Source: a virus
Length of the DNA stretch: 64,000 nt
Virus record (IMG/VR): IMGVR_UViG_3300042559_000515
Location: 19,631-83,630 of that record
Reading direction: 5' to 3' (one strand)
A model generated the notes under the pieces. The model was not told the DNA's origin and ran no database searches. It saw only the letters and a program-made list of their open reading frames with translations. Shown in pieces: positions 19,328-26,352 of this stretch. Numbering within the stretch: position 1 is the stretch's first letter; every line of letters begins with the position of its first letter. The position numbers and the translations under genes are program-made.

Positions 19328-19728
19328 TACGAGTTCTTTAGACGGCGGTTGACGAAATCTGCCTGCTCTTGAGGTAAATCAGGTCCAGCGGTTGGTCTAC
19401 GAGTTGTGACAAGGTTTCCTGACTCATATGCCTTCATAGCAGCGCCCATCAGTGCAGAACCAACGCCTTTTCCACGGTGCTCTGGCTCAACTTCAAGACT
19501 TTCAACTGAGTTTGGTGCAAGAGTGGGGTTCATGGAGTAATAAGCATCACCCGTTCCATGCAGTACCAGACGACCCATCACATCTTCGCTTGTGTAACTC
19601 CCACCATCATTAGGAAGTGCAGTCAATGTGGTGTACATAGGGTAGCGACCGTCCTCAAAAGGTAGTCGTTCATCAGAATGCTCTAATGAAATTTGAAACT
19701 GATTGAGGTTGAGATGCTTCTTAGCCAT
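19327..19728 (-). CDS. GNAT-family acetyltransferase, 133 aa
   Basis: The acetyl-CoA-binding motif is plain: VESLEVEPEHRGKGVGSALMGAAMKAYESG (beta4, R-G-x-G-x-G loop and alpha3). The domain is short and lacks clear motif B after it. The N-terminus HLNLNQFQISL resembles the LNP-x-Q tags of the ParB-like neighbours. The target is unknown; a modification of a host or co-injected protein is possible. Leaderless-type start with TAAACT at 6 nt. Confidence 0.85.
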   Translation of the reverse strand: MAKKHLNLNQFQISLEHSDERLPFEDGRYPMYTTLTALPNDGGSYTSEDVMGRLVLHGTGDAYYSMNPTLAPNSVESLEVEPEHRGKGVGSALMGAAMKAYESGNLVTTRRPTAGPDLPQEQADFVNRRLKNS

Positions 19729-19734
19729 ACACTT

Positions 19735-19740
19735 AGTTTA
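19735..19740 (-). promoter_or_regulatory. Candidate -10 element, leaderless start of GNAT
   Basis: TAAACT, then AAGTGT, then ATG. No ribosome site. Confidence 0.6.
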
Positions 19741-19787
19741 CTATGGTCAAACGGCGAATTTTTTTACTCCGTTCAGCGCCCTAGTTG

Positions 19788-20057
19788 TCAGCGCCGCCTG
19801 TTTCGCTGTTCTGCATTTGCTTGACGAGTCTGGATACCCAACTTACGGGCGACCGCTACCTCACGATGGAACTGCTCTGGGTTGTGTTGTGCCATCCGTG
19901 ACATGTGTTGCCAGTGTGTACGGTCCATGTTCCAGCCCGTAGCCGCCTCTACACCTTCTTTTAGGAGTCCAAAGCCAATCCTCTTGGGGTGTTTTTGCAA
20001 CTCATTGGAAATAATGTTCTTATTTTCCTGGTGTTCTTCGTCAGAAATCTTTGCCAT
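19788..20057 (-). CDS. Hypothetical helical protein, 89 aa
   Basis: All-helical and charged (MAKISDEEHQENKNIIS...RKLGIQTRQANAEQRNRRR). ATG 20057 was chosen because AGGAG lies upstream; an in-frame start at 20096 overlaps the next gene. The segment HNPEQFHREVAVA again shows the NP-x-QF pattern of this block. No family recognised. Confidence 0.7.
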   Translation of the reverse strand: MAKISDEEHQENKNIISNELQKHPKRIGFGLLKEGVEAATGWNMDRTHWQHMSRMAQHNPEQFHREVAVARKLGIQTRQANAEQRNRRR

Positions 20058-20061
20058 AGCC

Positions 20062-20388
20062 TTAACTCCTCTTTTGAGTCCAGTGTTCACCTGCACGGTG
20101 CTGATTAATGACTCCTACACCGTCCTTGTGGGTGGCAACATCTTCCAAAATGTCTCCAGAGGGGCTGAAAACGCTACGAAGACCACCAACTGGGGTGTGT
20201 TCTAGTCCATAACCGTCTACTGCAACGAATCCAACACCCCATTTAGCGTCAGAATCGGCTTCATAAGGGGAAAGACCTGCATCATGGAGCACATCATGAC
20301 CAATAAAGCGTTCTCCAGCGACCGTCATCTTCTCACGGCGGTGTGCAGACTTCAGTAATGCGTTGAATTGGTCGGGGTTAAGTGCCAT
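20062..20388 (-). CDS. Hypothetical protein with LNPDQF tag, 108 aa
   Basis: Begins MALNPDQFNALLKSAHRREK, sharing the LNP-x-Q opening with the ParB-like and GNAT neighbours, followed by a mostly beta body (DAKWGVGFVAVDGYGLEHTP). No known domain. Start preceded by TAAACT at 6 nt. Confidence 0.7.
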   Translation of the reverse strand: MALNPDQFNALLKSAHRREKMTVAGERFIGHDVLHDAGLSPYEADSDAKWGVGFVAVDGYGLEHTPVGGLRSVFSPSGDILEDVATHKDGVGVINQHRAGEHWTQKRS

Positions 20389-20394
20389 TTACCT

Positions 20395-20400
20395 AGTTTA
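20395..20400 (-). promoter_or_regulatory. Candidate -10 element, leaderless start
   Basis: TAAACT preceded by TGAAG, then AGGTAA, then ATG. The AGGTAA could also act as a very close ribosome site. Confidence 0.5.
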
Positions 20401-20589
20401 CTTCAAGATTCCCCATGTGGGATTAGGTTGGAACCTGATGTCATTGGACTCAAAATGCTTGACAATACCCGACTCAAGCACGACAACCCAGCAGGTGTTA
20501 GCGCCCCAGCCATAATCAATGAGTAAAAGTGCTACCCCATCACCGAGAGGGGTAGAAACCTCTAGTGGCTGTTGGAATTCGTGAATCAA
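20398..20589 (-). CDS. Small beta-barrel-like phage protein, 63 aa
   Basis: Sequence MIHEFQQPLEVSTPLGDGVALLLIDYG...NTCWVVVLESGIVKHFESNDIRF matches a small protein family common in T4-like and environmental phages: a five-strand barrel with a G-D-G turn and a closing HF-x-SNDIR motif. Function unknown. Coupled to the ParB-like gene upstream (1 nt apart). Confidence 0.8.
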   Translation of the reverse strand: MIHEFQQPLEVSTPLGDGVALLLIDYGWGANTCWVVVLESGIVKHFESNDIRFQPNPTWGILK

Positions 20590-20997
20590 TTAGTCTCGTT
20601 CGTGGAGATAGGTCTCATCTTCACGATGCACATGTGCGGGAAGGCGTTCCGACTGCGCCTCTGGGTCGTTCACAGCCTCTTTGTAGGTCACAGGGACCAT
20701 CCATGAGGGGTCAATGTCATGTGCGGCGGCAATACGGTGTGCACCATTGACAATACTGGTCTGACCACGGCTCCTGCCAAGACGAATGGGGTTGACCATC
20801 CCCTCTTTACGCAGGCTCGTATGCAGTCCTGACTTATATGCTTCATCGCTTTTGCGATTCCAGAATAATTCTTCAGAAGGATGACCAGACCTAGTGACAT
20901 CTTTTGTGGTCATTTCAAGGTCTGAGCCTTCAAGTTCTTCACGGAGCATGCTGGCTGGCATAAAGAGTTGTTCGTTGAGGTGATGCCAAGTAGCCAT
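20590..20997 (-). CDS. ParB-like AHR protein, 135 aa
   Basis: Core LHTSLRKEGMVNPIRL...TSIVNGAHRIAAAHDIDPSWMVPVTY: NGAHR replaces the GGHHR of its relatives. The N-terminus HLNEQLFMPASML is a shortened form of the NP-x-QLKLFMTA tag. First gene of the leftward block after the divergent region; TATACT lies 6 nt before the ATG with no ribosome site. Confidence 0.8.
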   Translation of the reverse strand: MATWHHLNEQLFMPASMLREELEGSDLEMTTKDVTRSGHPSEELFWNRKSDEAYKSGLHTSLRKEGMVNPIRLGRSRGQTSIVNGAHRIAAAHDIDPSWMVPVTYKEAVNDPEAQSERLPAHVHREDETYLHERD

Positions 20998-21003
20998 CTA
21001 TCC

Positions 21004-21009
21004 AGTATA
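21004..21009 (-). promoter_or_regulatory. Candidate -10 element heading the leftward block
   Basis: TATACT, then GGATAG, then ATG of the gene at 20997. It would start the 13-21 kb transcript. Confidence 0.6.
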
Positions 21010-21150
21010 GGGCTATCTAGGTGTGCAGGTGATTGTCCCGATTCCTGGTTAGGGCTATGTGGTGCGTGGGTGGTTTAGGGCTTAGTCGGTCCTACCCCCC
21101 ACCCTGTCCGAGGGTACCACTTAACCATGGGGGGTGTCAAGCCCTGAGCA

Positions 21151-21223
21151 TATGACATTCGTCACATGTGCCCATCGTCACACCCCCGACCATGTGACCT
21201 TCGTCACAGTGACCTTTGTCACA
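21151..21223. promoter_or_regulatory. Three CRP/GlxR-like palindromes
   Basis: TATGA-N6-TCACA (21151-21166), TGTGA-N6-TCACA (21193-21208, an exact match to the CRP/GlxR consensus) and AGTGA-N6-TCACA (21208-21223). The spacers are CATTCG, CCTTCG and CCTTTG, so the whole repeat is conserved. A further half site (CATCGTCACA) is at 21173-21182. They lie between the leftward and rightward gene blocks and may tie expression to host cAMP-receptor-type regulators, or be iterons for a phage protein. Confidence 0.65.
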
Positions 21224-21245
21224 CCCCGTTTACTTGACATCCAGG

Positions 21246-21268
21246 AAACCCTTACACCGCAAGGGTTT
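21246..21268. repeat. Hairpin repeat AAACCCTT, copy 1
   Basis: AAACCCTT-ACACCGC-AAGGGTTT, a perfect 8 bp inverted repeat followed by GCGG. Related copies at 21325 and 21566. No T-run, so not an ordinary terminator. Confidence 0.6.
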
Positions 21269-21324
21269 GCGGGGTACTCATCATAGTTCCCCCCCAATGT
21301 CAACCCCCCCTACTCCCCAGTAAA

Positions 21325-21341
21325 CCCTTATGGCATAAGGG
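21325..21341. repeat. Hairpin repeat, copy 2
   Basis: CCCTTAT-GGC-ATAAGGG, a perfect 7 bp inverted repeat preceded by AAA as in copy 1. Confidence 0.6.
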
Positions 21342-21565
21342 AATCCTCTCAGACGCTCTCTAAGCCCCTCTACCCATGAGTAACCCCCTCTAGGCACCTA
21401 GCACCCATTTTGCGCATTTAAACGGCTCTACGGCGATTCTGCATGTTTATGCAGGGCTTCAAATACCCCTGATTTCATTGACTATTTGAAGATTGAGCCT
21501 GTCAAAAACACCAATGAAAACGGGCTTTTTGGTTTTGACATCGCAGATATTCCATACATCCCATG

Positions 21566-21590
21566 AAACCCTTGAGCCATAAGGATTTGC
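21566..21590. repeat. Hairpin repeat, copy 3 (imperfect)
   Basis: AAACCCTT-GAGCCAT-AAGGATTT followed by GCG; one mismatch in the stem. The same flanks as copy 1 (AAACCCTT...TTTGCG). Confidence 0.5.
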
Positions 21591-22014
21591 GCCCATTTGG
21601 CACATATTTCATACAGAAAATGATGCATGAACATGCACTACAACTGGGGCTATGGAATCAGGGGCACACACAAGGGGGCGAGGGGGGCAGGTATTCCCCA
21701 CACCTCCGATGCCCAAGGCACAATCCCGATGCCCCAGCACACCCCTGAGCCTCCAGCACCTACTCCCCCCTCAGACCACACAGAAGAGCCTTCAGAGCGT
21801 TCAAATACCCTCTCTGCCACCTGCATACCCTCCCCCTGTCTTCCCCCTATCAGAGGCTCTCCCAGCACGGTTTGGGCGCCCTTTTCCTCACCCCCCTATC
21901 CCTCGGAGCCTTGCCATATATGGGCAAAAAAAGAATCAGAAAAAACATTTGAAAACTATTGACATTCCGAAATGCCCTCTGCGAGACTGGGGGTGAGGGG
22001 CGCTTCGGCGCCTC

Positions 22015-22037
22015 GCTCTTTGAAAACTGAAGATTCC
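22015..22037 (+). promoter_or_regulatory. boxA-like antitermination element
   Basis: GCTCTTTGAAAACTGAAG resembles bacterial rRNA boxA (core GCTCTTT), immediately after a UUCG hairpin at 21997-22014. A second TTGAAAATTGAAGATTC copy lies at 22162-22178. It could recruit Nus factors to the transcript of the long plus operon. Confidence 0.35.
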
Positions 22038-22713
22038 GCCGTGTTCTTGATGGCTGGGCTTTGCCCATTCCATAGCGCCCTGTTCCTGTCCTGCCCTAAG
22101 TCCTTGGGCATTGCAGTTCAGATTCAGTTGCCTCCACGGTTCATGGAATCCAGTCAGTCCCTTGAAAATTGAAGATTCTCCGCCAGCAGAGCAAACGCTC
22201 GCCACGCTGGTTTACGGTCAGAGCACTTGACCCAGTTCATACGAAGCCCTTGGCAGGGTGAGAATCAATCAGATATGCGCCACGGTCGGCAAGGGGTGGC
22301 AACCCCTCCCCAGTCAGACCGTGGTTATTGCGAACTAGCAGGTTCTGTGAACCTCCTCGGCTCCGCTAAGTCCACTCGGTGGATACTGGCGGATGACCCA
22401 CTGACGCTAAGTCCAACGCTGACACTGCATTGTGTTGACCCCATAGTGGGTCACTTGCTCCAAGGAGCCTTTGCAGGACAGGCAATGGTAATGCGAATCG
22501 GATGGAGGGTTCCGTTCATCAAGGTCACCACTTCGGTGTGTGCGCCAATTACGAACGAGGGCAGGTGTCAAGGGATTGGCACGACACACAGAACAGAGGC
22601 TCTGCGGAGAAGGACTCAACTAGCACCGACTACACGGCACACGGTTCGCAACCCACACCAGTTGACGCTCAAGGTCAGTTGGAAAGCATCAGCACATGGT
22701 GTGGGGTCGCAAC

Positions 22714-22779
22714 GGTGTCGGGGGGTTCGCCCCTCGGCTCCGTGCCACTGGCACATCGCAAGGTGTGCTGGTGGGACGG
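22714..22779 (+). repeat. Double-hairpin element 1
   Basis: Hairpin 1 (22714-22741) has 11 pairs, a UUCG loop and one mismatch. Hairpin 2 (22740-22779) pairs CCGT-x-CCACTGGCACA with TGTGCTGGTGG-x-ACGG around an 8 nt loop. Same architecture as the elements at 23295, 25387, 27422 and 29100. It ends 35 nt before the first gene of the plus operon. Confidence 0.65.
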
Positions 22780-22814
22780 ATAATCCGTTCCCTCTACCAA
22801 AGGAGCACCACACA

Positions 22815-23276
22815 ATGGCACTTAATGTTGATTGGGGAAACACCCCCGTTTATAAAGAGTTCCTCGCCACCACCCCTGATGGCGACTTCACTGACTCCAA
22901 CGGCTACCCACGCTTCCCTATCGGTGACCTCATGTTCAGCATGATGATTGTCCAGCAGGGTCGCATCTCTGAGAAGAACGCCCACAAGGTGTTCGCTCGC
23001 CTGTCGCTTTACCTTGAAGCGATGGTCGGTGGTTCATTCTCACGAGTGTGGGATGGCGAGAAGGTCATTGAAGAACGACTCAGCCCTGAGCACATCAAGC
23101 GTGCGATGGGCTTGCGAGTCAATGTGTCCGATGAGTCCGATACCAGTTGGGTGCAGTACTTCTTGCGTCTTGTAAAGCGTGAGAATGCTGAGCCTGTTGC
23201 TGGCATGACCGAATGGACAACGGCGAATATCAAGCGCCACCTTGCGAAGTACGAGGTTGACTACCTCGCCTCGTAA
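22815..23276 (+). CDS. Hypothetical protein, 153 aa, first gene of plus operon
   Basis: Start ATG 22815 is set by AAAGGAGCACCACACA upstream, the same sequence that precedes the next gene; the frame stays open for 196 codons further up, but that part has non-protein composition. Mixed helical protein with ISEKNAHKVFARLSLYLEAMVGG and KRAMGLRVNVSDESDTSWVQYFLRLVKR. No family recognised. C-ending codons as in the rest of the operon. Confidence 0.8.
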   Translation: MALNVDWGNTPVYKEFLATTPDGDFTDSNGYPRFPIGDLMFSMMIVQQGRISEKNAHKVFARLSLYLEAMVGGSFSRVWDGEKVIEERLSPEHIKRAMGLRVNVSDESDTSWVQYFLRLVKRENAEPVAGMTEWTTANIKRHLAKYEVDYLAS

Positions 23277-23294
23277 GTCACACCCACTACCAAA

Positions 23295-23359
23295 GGCATC
23301 AGCGCTTCGGCGCTGGTGTCCTCACTGTGCATCGGCTTCGGTCGGTGCATGGTGAGGAC
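23295..23359 (+). repeat. Double-hairpin element 2
   Basis: Hairpin 1: GGCATCAGCGC/GCGCTGGTGTC, 11 pairs with a UUCG loop (23295-23320). Hairpin 2: TGCATCGGC/GTCGGTGCA, 9 pairs with a UUCG loop, a 2x2 internal loop, then CCTCAC/GTGAGG (23321-23359). The 3' arm of hairpin 1 can also extend hairpin 2 (GTCCTCAC/GTGAGGAC), so the two may compete. Confidence 0.7.
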
Positions 23360-23388
23360 ATTGTCCACAACACAAGGAGCACCACACA

Positions 23389-23754
23389 ATGAAAGCAACC
23401 GACCCTGAGTTTGCAGGAATGCACCACGATGAAATCTTGAAGCACTTTGCAGGCATCAAGGCAAGCATCAAGAAAATGGGGGGCGTGACAGTCCCTCCAA
23501 CACGCCAGCAGGTTGAGTGGGACAGCGTCCCTCTCATTCACGAAGACGCAACAATCGGTCATGTTGTCAAAGACATCCGAATTGACAGCGTTGGTCATGT
23601 CGGCATCGTTGATGATGTGAGCGTCATCACGAAGCGTGACGGACGCACAGCAGTTGTTGTGTCGTTCCGATTCGTCAACCACACAACGCTCAACCAATCC
23701 CGTACCGACATCAGAACTCGCAAGGTTGAGTTCATCCTCAACAACAACCAATAG
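23389..23754 (+). CDS. Hypothetical protein, 121 aa
   Basis: N-terminal helices (DEILKHFAGIKASIKKMGG) and a beta-rich C-terminal half with alternating Val and Ile (HVVKDIRIDSVGHVGIVDDVSVI, AVVVSFRFV). CAAGGAGCACCACACA ribosome site. No family recognised. Confidence 0.75.
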   Translation: MKATDPEFAGMHHDEILKHFAGIKASIKKMGGVTVPPTRQQVEWDSVPLIHEDATIGHVVKDIRIDSVGHVGIVDDVSVITKRDGRTAVVVSFRFVNHTTLNQSRTDIRTRKVEFILNNNQ

Positions 23755-23762
23755 GAGCACCA

Positions 23763-24047
23763 ATGACAACACCTAAGACATACCCAACCTTCACTGACCC
23801 TGACGGCGTCCTACAGCCGTTCAAGGGTATGACCACGGGGCGCCATGCGAAGCGTGTCGTCTCGTACTGGCGCAAGGATGCGAGTGAGCCGTGGAAACGC
23901 TTCGGTAACTCCGTGAGCGTTGACGCCATGGACAAGCGCATGCGTCACATTGAAAAGCAAGGATGGAAGATTCGTTACTCCATCATTGACATGGACAACC
24001 AACTCACCATCAAACAAATTGAAACCATCAACAAGGAGAACAAATAA
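23763..24047 (+). CDS. Hypothetical protein, 94 aa
   Basis: Small basic alpha/beta protein (VVSYWRKDASEPWKRFGNSVSVDAMDKRMRHIEKQGWKIRYSII). Possibly a nucleic-acid-binding fold by composition only. TAGGAGCACCA ribosome site. Its stop overlaps the next start by one base. Confidence 0.7.
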   Translation: MTTPKTYPTFTDPDGVLQPFKGMTTGRHAKRVVSYWRKDASEPWKRFGNSVSVDAMDKRMRHIEKQGWKIRYSIIDMDNQLTIKQIETINKENK

Positions 24048-24376
24048 TGAGCACATCAACCAACACACGCCACCCACTGACCATCTCGTACACCCTCATG
24101 GTGAGCGAGGAATTGCTGGACAACCTCAAGTCGCATGACGGCACCCGTTACTGGGTGCTGGGCGAATACGAAGTCCACACTGACTTTGAGGGTGAGACCT
24201 ACATCACCGACAACGGTCACCGCTTCAACTACGACACTGAGACCGCACTGCGTGGCATCGCACTGTGGATTCAGAACGGTGGTGACTGGGACGAACTCAA
24301 AGACTTGTCCACCGACCACTACGACCACGATGCCATTTGGCAGTACGGGTTCTTCGGTGAACTTGTCTACGGCTAA
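24047..24376 (+). CDS. Hypothetical acidic protein, 109 aa
   Basis: Acidic protein (YWVLGEYEVHTDFEGETYITDNGHRFNYD, GGDWDELKDLSTDHYDHD). Such acidic early phage proteins may mimic DNA or bind basic host factors, but there is no direct evidence. Coupled to its upstream neighbour by TAATG. Confidence 0.7.
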   Translation: MSTSTNTRHPLTISYTLMVSEELLDNLKSHDGTRYWVLGEYEVHTDFEGETYITDNGHRFNYDTETALRGIALWIQNGGDWDELKDLSTDHYDHDAIWQYGFFGELVYG

Positions 24377-24422
24377 CCCATTGACCACCTACAACAACAA
24401 CACCAACCAACAAGGAGCAATC

Positions 24423-25367
24423 ATGACCACATCAGTAACCGAGGTGCAGAGCACCCTTTCAACCTTCCAGCCTCGTGACCGCAAGTACGACTTGCGCACC
24501 GCCGAGGGCAAGTACTTCAAGCGCCTCAACTCGTACAACAGTGAGTACACAGTGACCACTGGCGTTGTCATCGTCCCTGAGGAGCGTGGCTACGGCGACA
24601 CTGCCACCGTCATTGATGTGACCTACGATGCCATCCATCTTGTGCGCACCGTTGATGTTGACAGCGACCTCGTTGAGACCTACCTCAAGGGCAAGTTGCA
24701 GTACGACTGGCAGTCTCGTGACCGCAAGAAGGCATCGTTCATTGTCGTCAACGAGGCGCTCTTCCAAGAGAGTTGGTCGGGCGGTCGCTGGGTGCATGTT
24801 GACTACTCCGTGTGGTCGCTTGAAGAGGGTGGCGAGGTAGTTGCCACCACTGGCACCAGCGACACTGACCATTACGAGACCTCACGCATTGTTGCTAAGG
24901 CGCTCGGTAATCGTGTGTTTGAGATGAACTCGGACATCCAAGCCAATGAAGCACGCAAGGCACAGGCTGACGAGCATGCACGCAAGGTTGCCGATGTCTT
25001 GTCAGCGTTCGTGCCGTCCTACTCCTACGAGCGTTCGCTTGCCGAAGCCACCAAGTTCATTGAGCGTGGTGTGAAGGAGTCAGAGGGTGAGAACAGTCAC
25101 TGGCACAATCATGTGCATGTCGCCATTGACATTGAGGTGATGAAACTCTGTAAGCGATATGTACAGATTCTCGGTGCGACCACCGACACTGTCCGCATTG
25201 CGTTCAACTCGTACAGCGGTGACATCAAGGTCGTTGATGAGCACATGGCATACGCCACGGTCATCGCAGAGCGCACTGGTGGTGGCTGGTCAAGCAACGA
25301 CTTCTCAGGAGCGTTGCTGGGTCAGGTACTTCACCGCTTCACCAAGATTGTCTGCCAGCACATCTAG
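24423..25367 (+). CDS. Hypothetical protein, 314 aa
   Basis: Start at ATG 24423 with AAGGAG; the frame is open further up but overlaps the previous gene. Three parts: an N-terminal beta region with DRKYDLRTAEGKYFKRLNSY, a middle with WVHVDYSVWSLEEGGEVVATTG, and a helical C-terminal half (ADEHARKVADVLSAFVPSYSYE). No recognised domain. Confidence 0.75.
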   Translation: MTTSVTEVQSTLSTFQPRDRKYDLRTAEGKYFKRLNSYNSEYTVTTGVVIVPEERGYGDTATVIDVTYDAIHLVRTVDVDSDLVETYLKGKLQYDWQSRDRKKASFIVVNEALFQESWSGGRWVHVDYSVWSLEEGGEVVATTGTSDTDHYETSRIVAKALGNRVFEMNSDIQANEARKAQADEHARKVADVLSAFVPSYSYERSLAEATKFIERGVKESEGENSHWHNHVHVAIDIEVMKLCKRYVQILGATTDTVRIAFNSYSGDIKVVDEHMAYATVIAERTGGGWSSNDFSGALLGQVLHRFTKIVCQHI

Positions 25368-25386
25368 TCACGACAACATCCCCCAA

Positions 25387-25462
25387 GGCATCACAGGCTC
25401 CCCCAGCCTGTGGTGTCCTCACAGGACATCGGCACTCCCCCAAGTGTCGGTGTCTTGTGAGG
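25387..25462 (+). repeat. Double-hairpin element 3
   Basis: Hairpin 1: GGCATCACAGGCT/AGCCTGTGGTGTC, 13 pairs, CCCCC loop (25387-25417). Hairpin 2: GACATCGGCACT with AGTGTCGGTGTC, 12 pairs, then one mismatch and CCTCACA/TGTGAGG (25417-25462). The outer stems match element 2 while the loops and tips differ, with compensating changes. Confidence 0.75.
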
Positions 25463-25499
25463 GCATACAGCCCAGCACCACTATCAACAGGAGAATCCA

Positions 25500-26045
25500 A
25501 TGGGCGTTTATCAATACGCAATTACAAAGACCAAGCGAATCAAGGGACTGTCCGATGTCTTCGGTGACATCGGTGTGGTTGAGTTCCGCTACAGGTACTC
25601 GTGGTCACCGAACGAGAAGTTTGAGAAGTACTGCGCTCGCCTTGACGCCAATATTGAGCGCAAGTGGGCAGGCACTGAGTTGCCGATTCTTGTGACCGAC
25701 AAGAAGGGCAGGGGCTTGTCAGTGTGGGTCGGTGACAGTGCGAACTGGTGTGACGGTGACAGCAAGGGTGGCGAGATGCCAATCGGCTCATCGCAGGGCT
25801 GGGATGCCTTGTGGCACTGGGCAGAACGCAATGGTCGTTTGGAGATTCCACTGTGGTTGATGACCGCTGGCGACTTTGAGCACAGCCAAGAGATTCCATT
25901 CGTCCCGACTACTGAGAAGGCATACCGAGAACTGGTGGACGCCTGCTCCACTCTCCGCCTCCGTCAGCGTGGCGACAGCAACGCTCAGCCACAGATTCCG
26001 AACAACCGCTACTGGGTCAACAATGACCTCTACACATACCTTTAA
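25500..26045 (+). CDS. Hypothetical protein, 181 aa
   Basis: Alpha/beta protein with many Trp residues (WHWAERNGRLEIPLWLMTAGDFEHS). CAGGAGAATCCA ribosome site. No family recognised. The region DSANWCDGDSKGGEM has a Cys but no metal-binding pattern. Confidence 0.75.
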   Translation: MGVYQYAITKTKRIKGLSDVFGDIGVVEFRYRYSWSPNEKFEKYCARLDANIERKWAGTELPILVTDKKGRGLSVWVGDSANWCDGDSKGGEMPIGSSQGWDALWHWAERNGRLEIPLWLMTAGDFEHSQEIPFVPTTEKAYRELVDACSTLRLRQRGDSNAQPQIPNNRYWVNNDLYTYL

Positions 26046-26055
26046 GGAGAACCCA

Positions 26056-26352
26056 ATGACCATCAAGCAATACACAGTCACAATGTCCAGCACGCACTTC
26101 GTGCTTGCCGAATCCATATCGCAAGCGGAGAGCATCGTGTACGAGGCACTGCTTCGTCTCTCCAAGGTGGACGAGCGTGTCCCCGACAGTGAGGTGGACT
26201 GGTTCCACGCAGTCACCCTTGAGGACGGGCACTACTCAACCATCGTGCGAGACGGTGACGAGATGAGTGACTACGACAGGAAAGTCCAACGATTGAAGCG
26301 AGTGCGAGAACTCGTTGAGAAGGTCTGCAACGAAGAGATGGAGAAGAACTAA
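26056..26352 (+). CDS. Hypothetical protein, 98 aa
   Basis: Short protein with a beta start (IKQYTVTMSSTHFVLAESIS) and a long charged C-terminal helix (DRKVQRLKRVRELVEKVC). AAGGAGAACCCA site. Its stop overlaps the next start (TAATG). Confidence 0.75.
   Translation: MTIKQYTVTMSSTHFVLAESISQAESIVYEALLRLSKVDERVPDSEVDWFHAVTLEDGHYSTIVRDGDEMSDYDRKVQRLKRVRELVEKVCNEEMEKN

Larger units (their letters stand above)
21269..21958. other. Gene-free stretch, C-rich in part
   Basis: No convincing gene on either strand: the open frames here have biased, repetitive composition and no ribosome sites. The plus strand is strongly C-rich and G-poor at about 21280-21420 and 21695-21900, the composition of Rho-loading sites or of an unwinding and initiation zone. 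A near-palindrome TTGCCATATATGGGCAA lies at 21911-21927. Apart from hairpin copies 2 and 3 nothing else was identified. Confidence 0.5.
21959..22800 (+). ncRNA. Candidate large structured non-coding RNA / leader
   Basis: About 800 nt packed with stable stem-loops: 21997-22014 (7 bp, UUCG loop), 22055-22067, 22092-22110, 22280-22324 (outer CCACGGTC/GACCGTGG with inner GGGGT/ACCCC), 22340-22354, 22371-22383 and the double hairpin at 22714-22779. Internal repeats GCTAAGTCCA (22365, 22406) and TTGAAAAYTGAAGATTC (22020, 22162) add to this. It precedes the long plus-strand operon. A TTGACA at 21959 could be a -35 box, though no good -10 was found. Size and context recall ornate phage RNAs such as GOLLD or ROOL, but no sequence match can be claimed. 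Confidence 0.5.

Noticed and set aside
21911-21927. Terminator at the TTGCCATATATGGGCAA near-palindrome
   Set aside because: The stem is only five pairs and is followed by A, not T, on the plus strand; on the minus strand the T-run precedes the stem.
21563-22205. Several open frames on both strands between 21.5 and 22.2 kb
   Set aside because: Pro/Ser/Cys-rich products, no ribosome sites, mutual overlap in all frames; typical of C-rich non-coding DNA.
22000-22800. A tRNA or tmRNA gene in the structured region
   Set aside because: No acceptor stem, T-loop GGTTCGANTC or anticodon arm could be aligned by eye.
22227-22814. A 196-codon open frame upstream of and in frame with the gene at 22815
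   Set aside because: Composition rich in Arg, Thr, Cys and Pro with no protein-like pattern, no ribosome site at its start, and a perfect AAAGGAG site at 22815. The hairpins inside suggest RNA instead.
24135-24422. N-terminal extension of the gene at 24423
   Set aside because: Overlaps the 109 aa gene entirely and has no ribosome site, while AAGGAG precedes ATG 24423.
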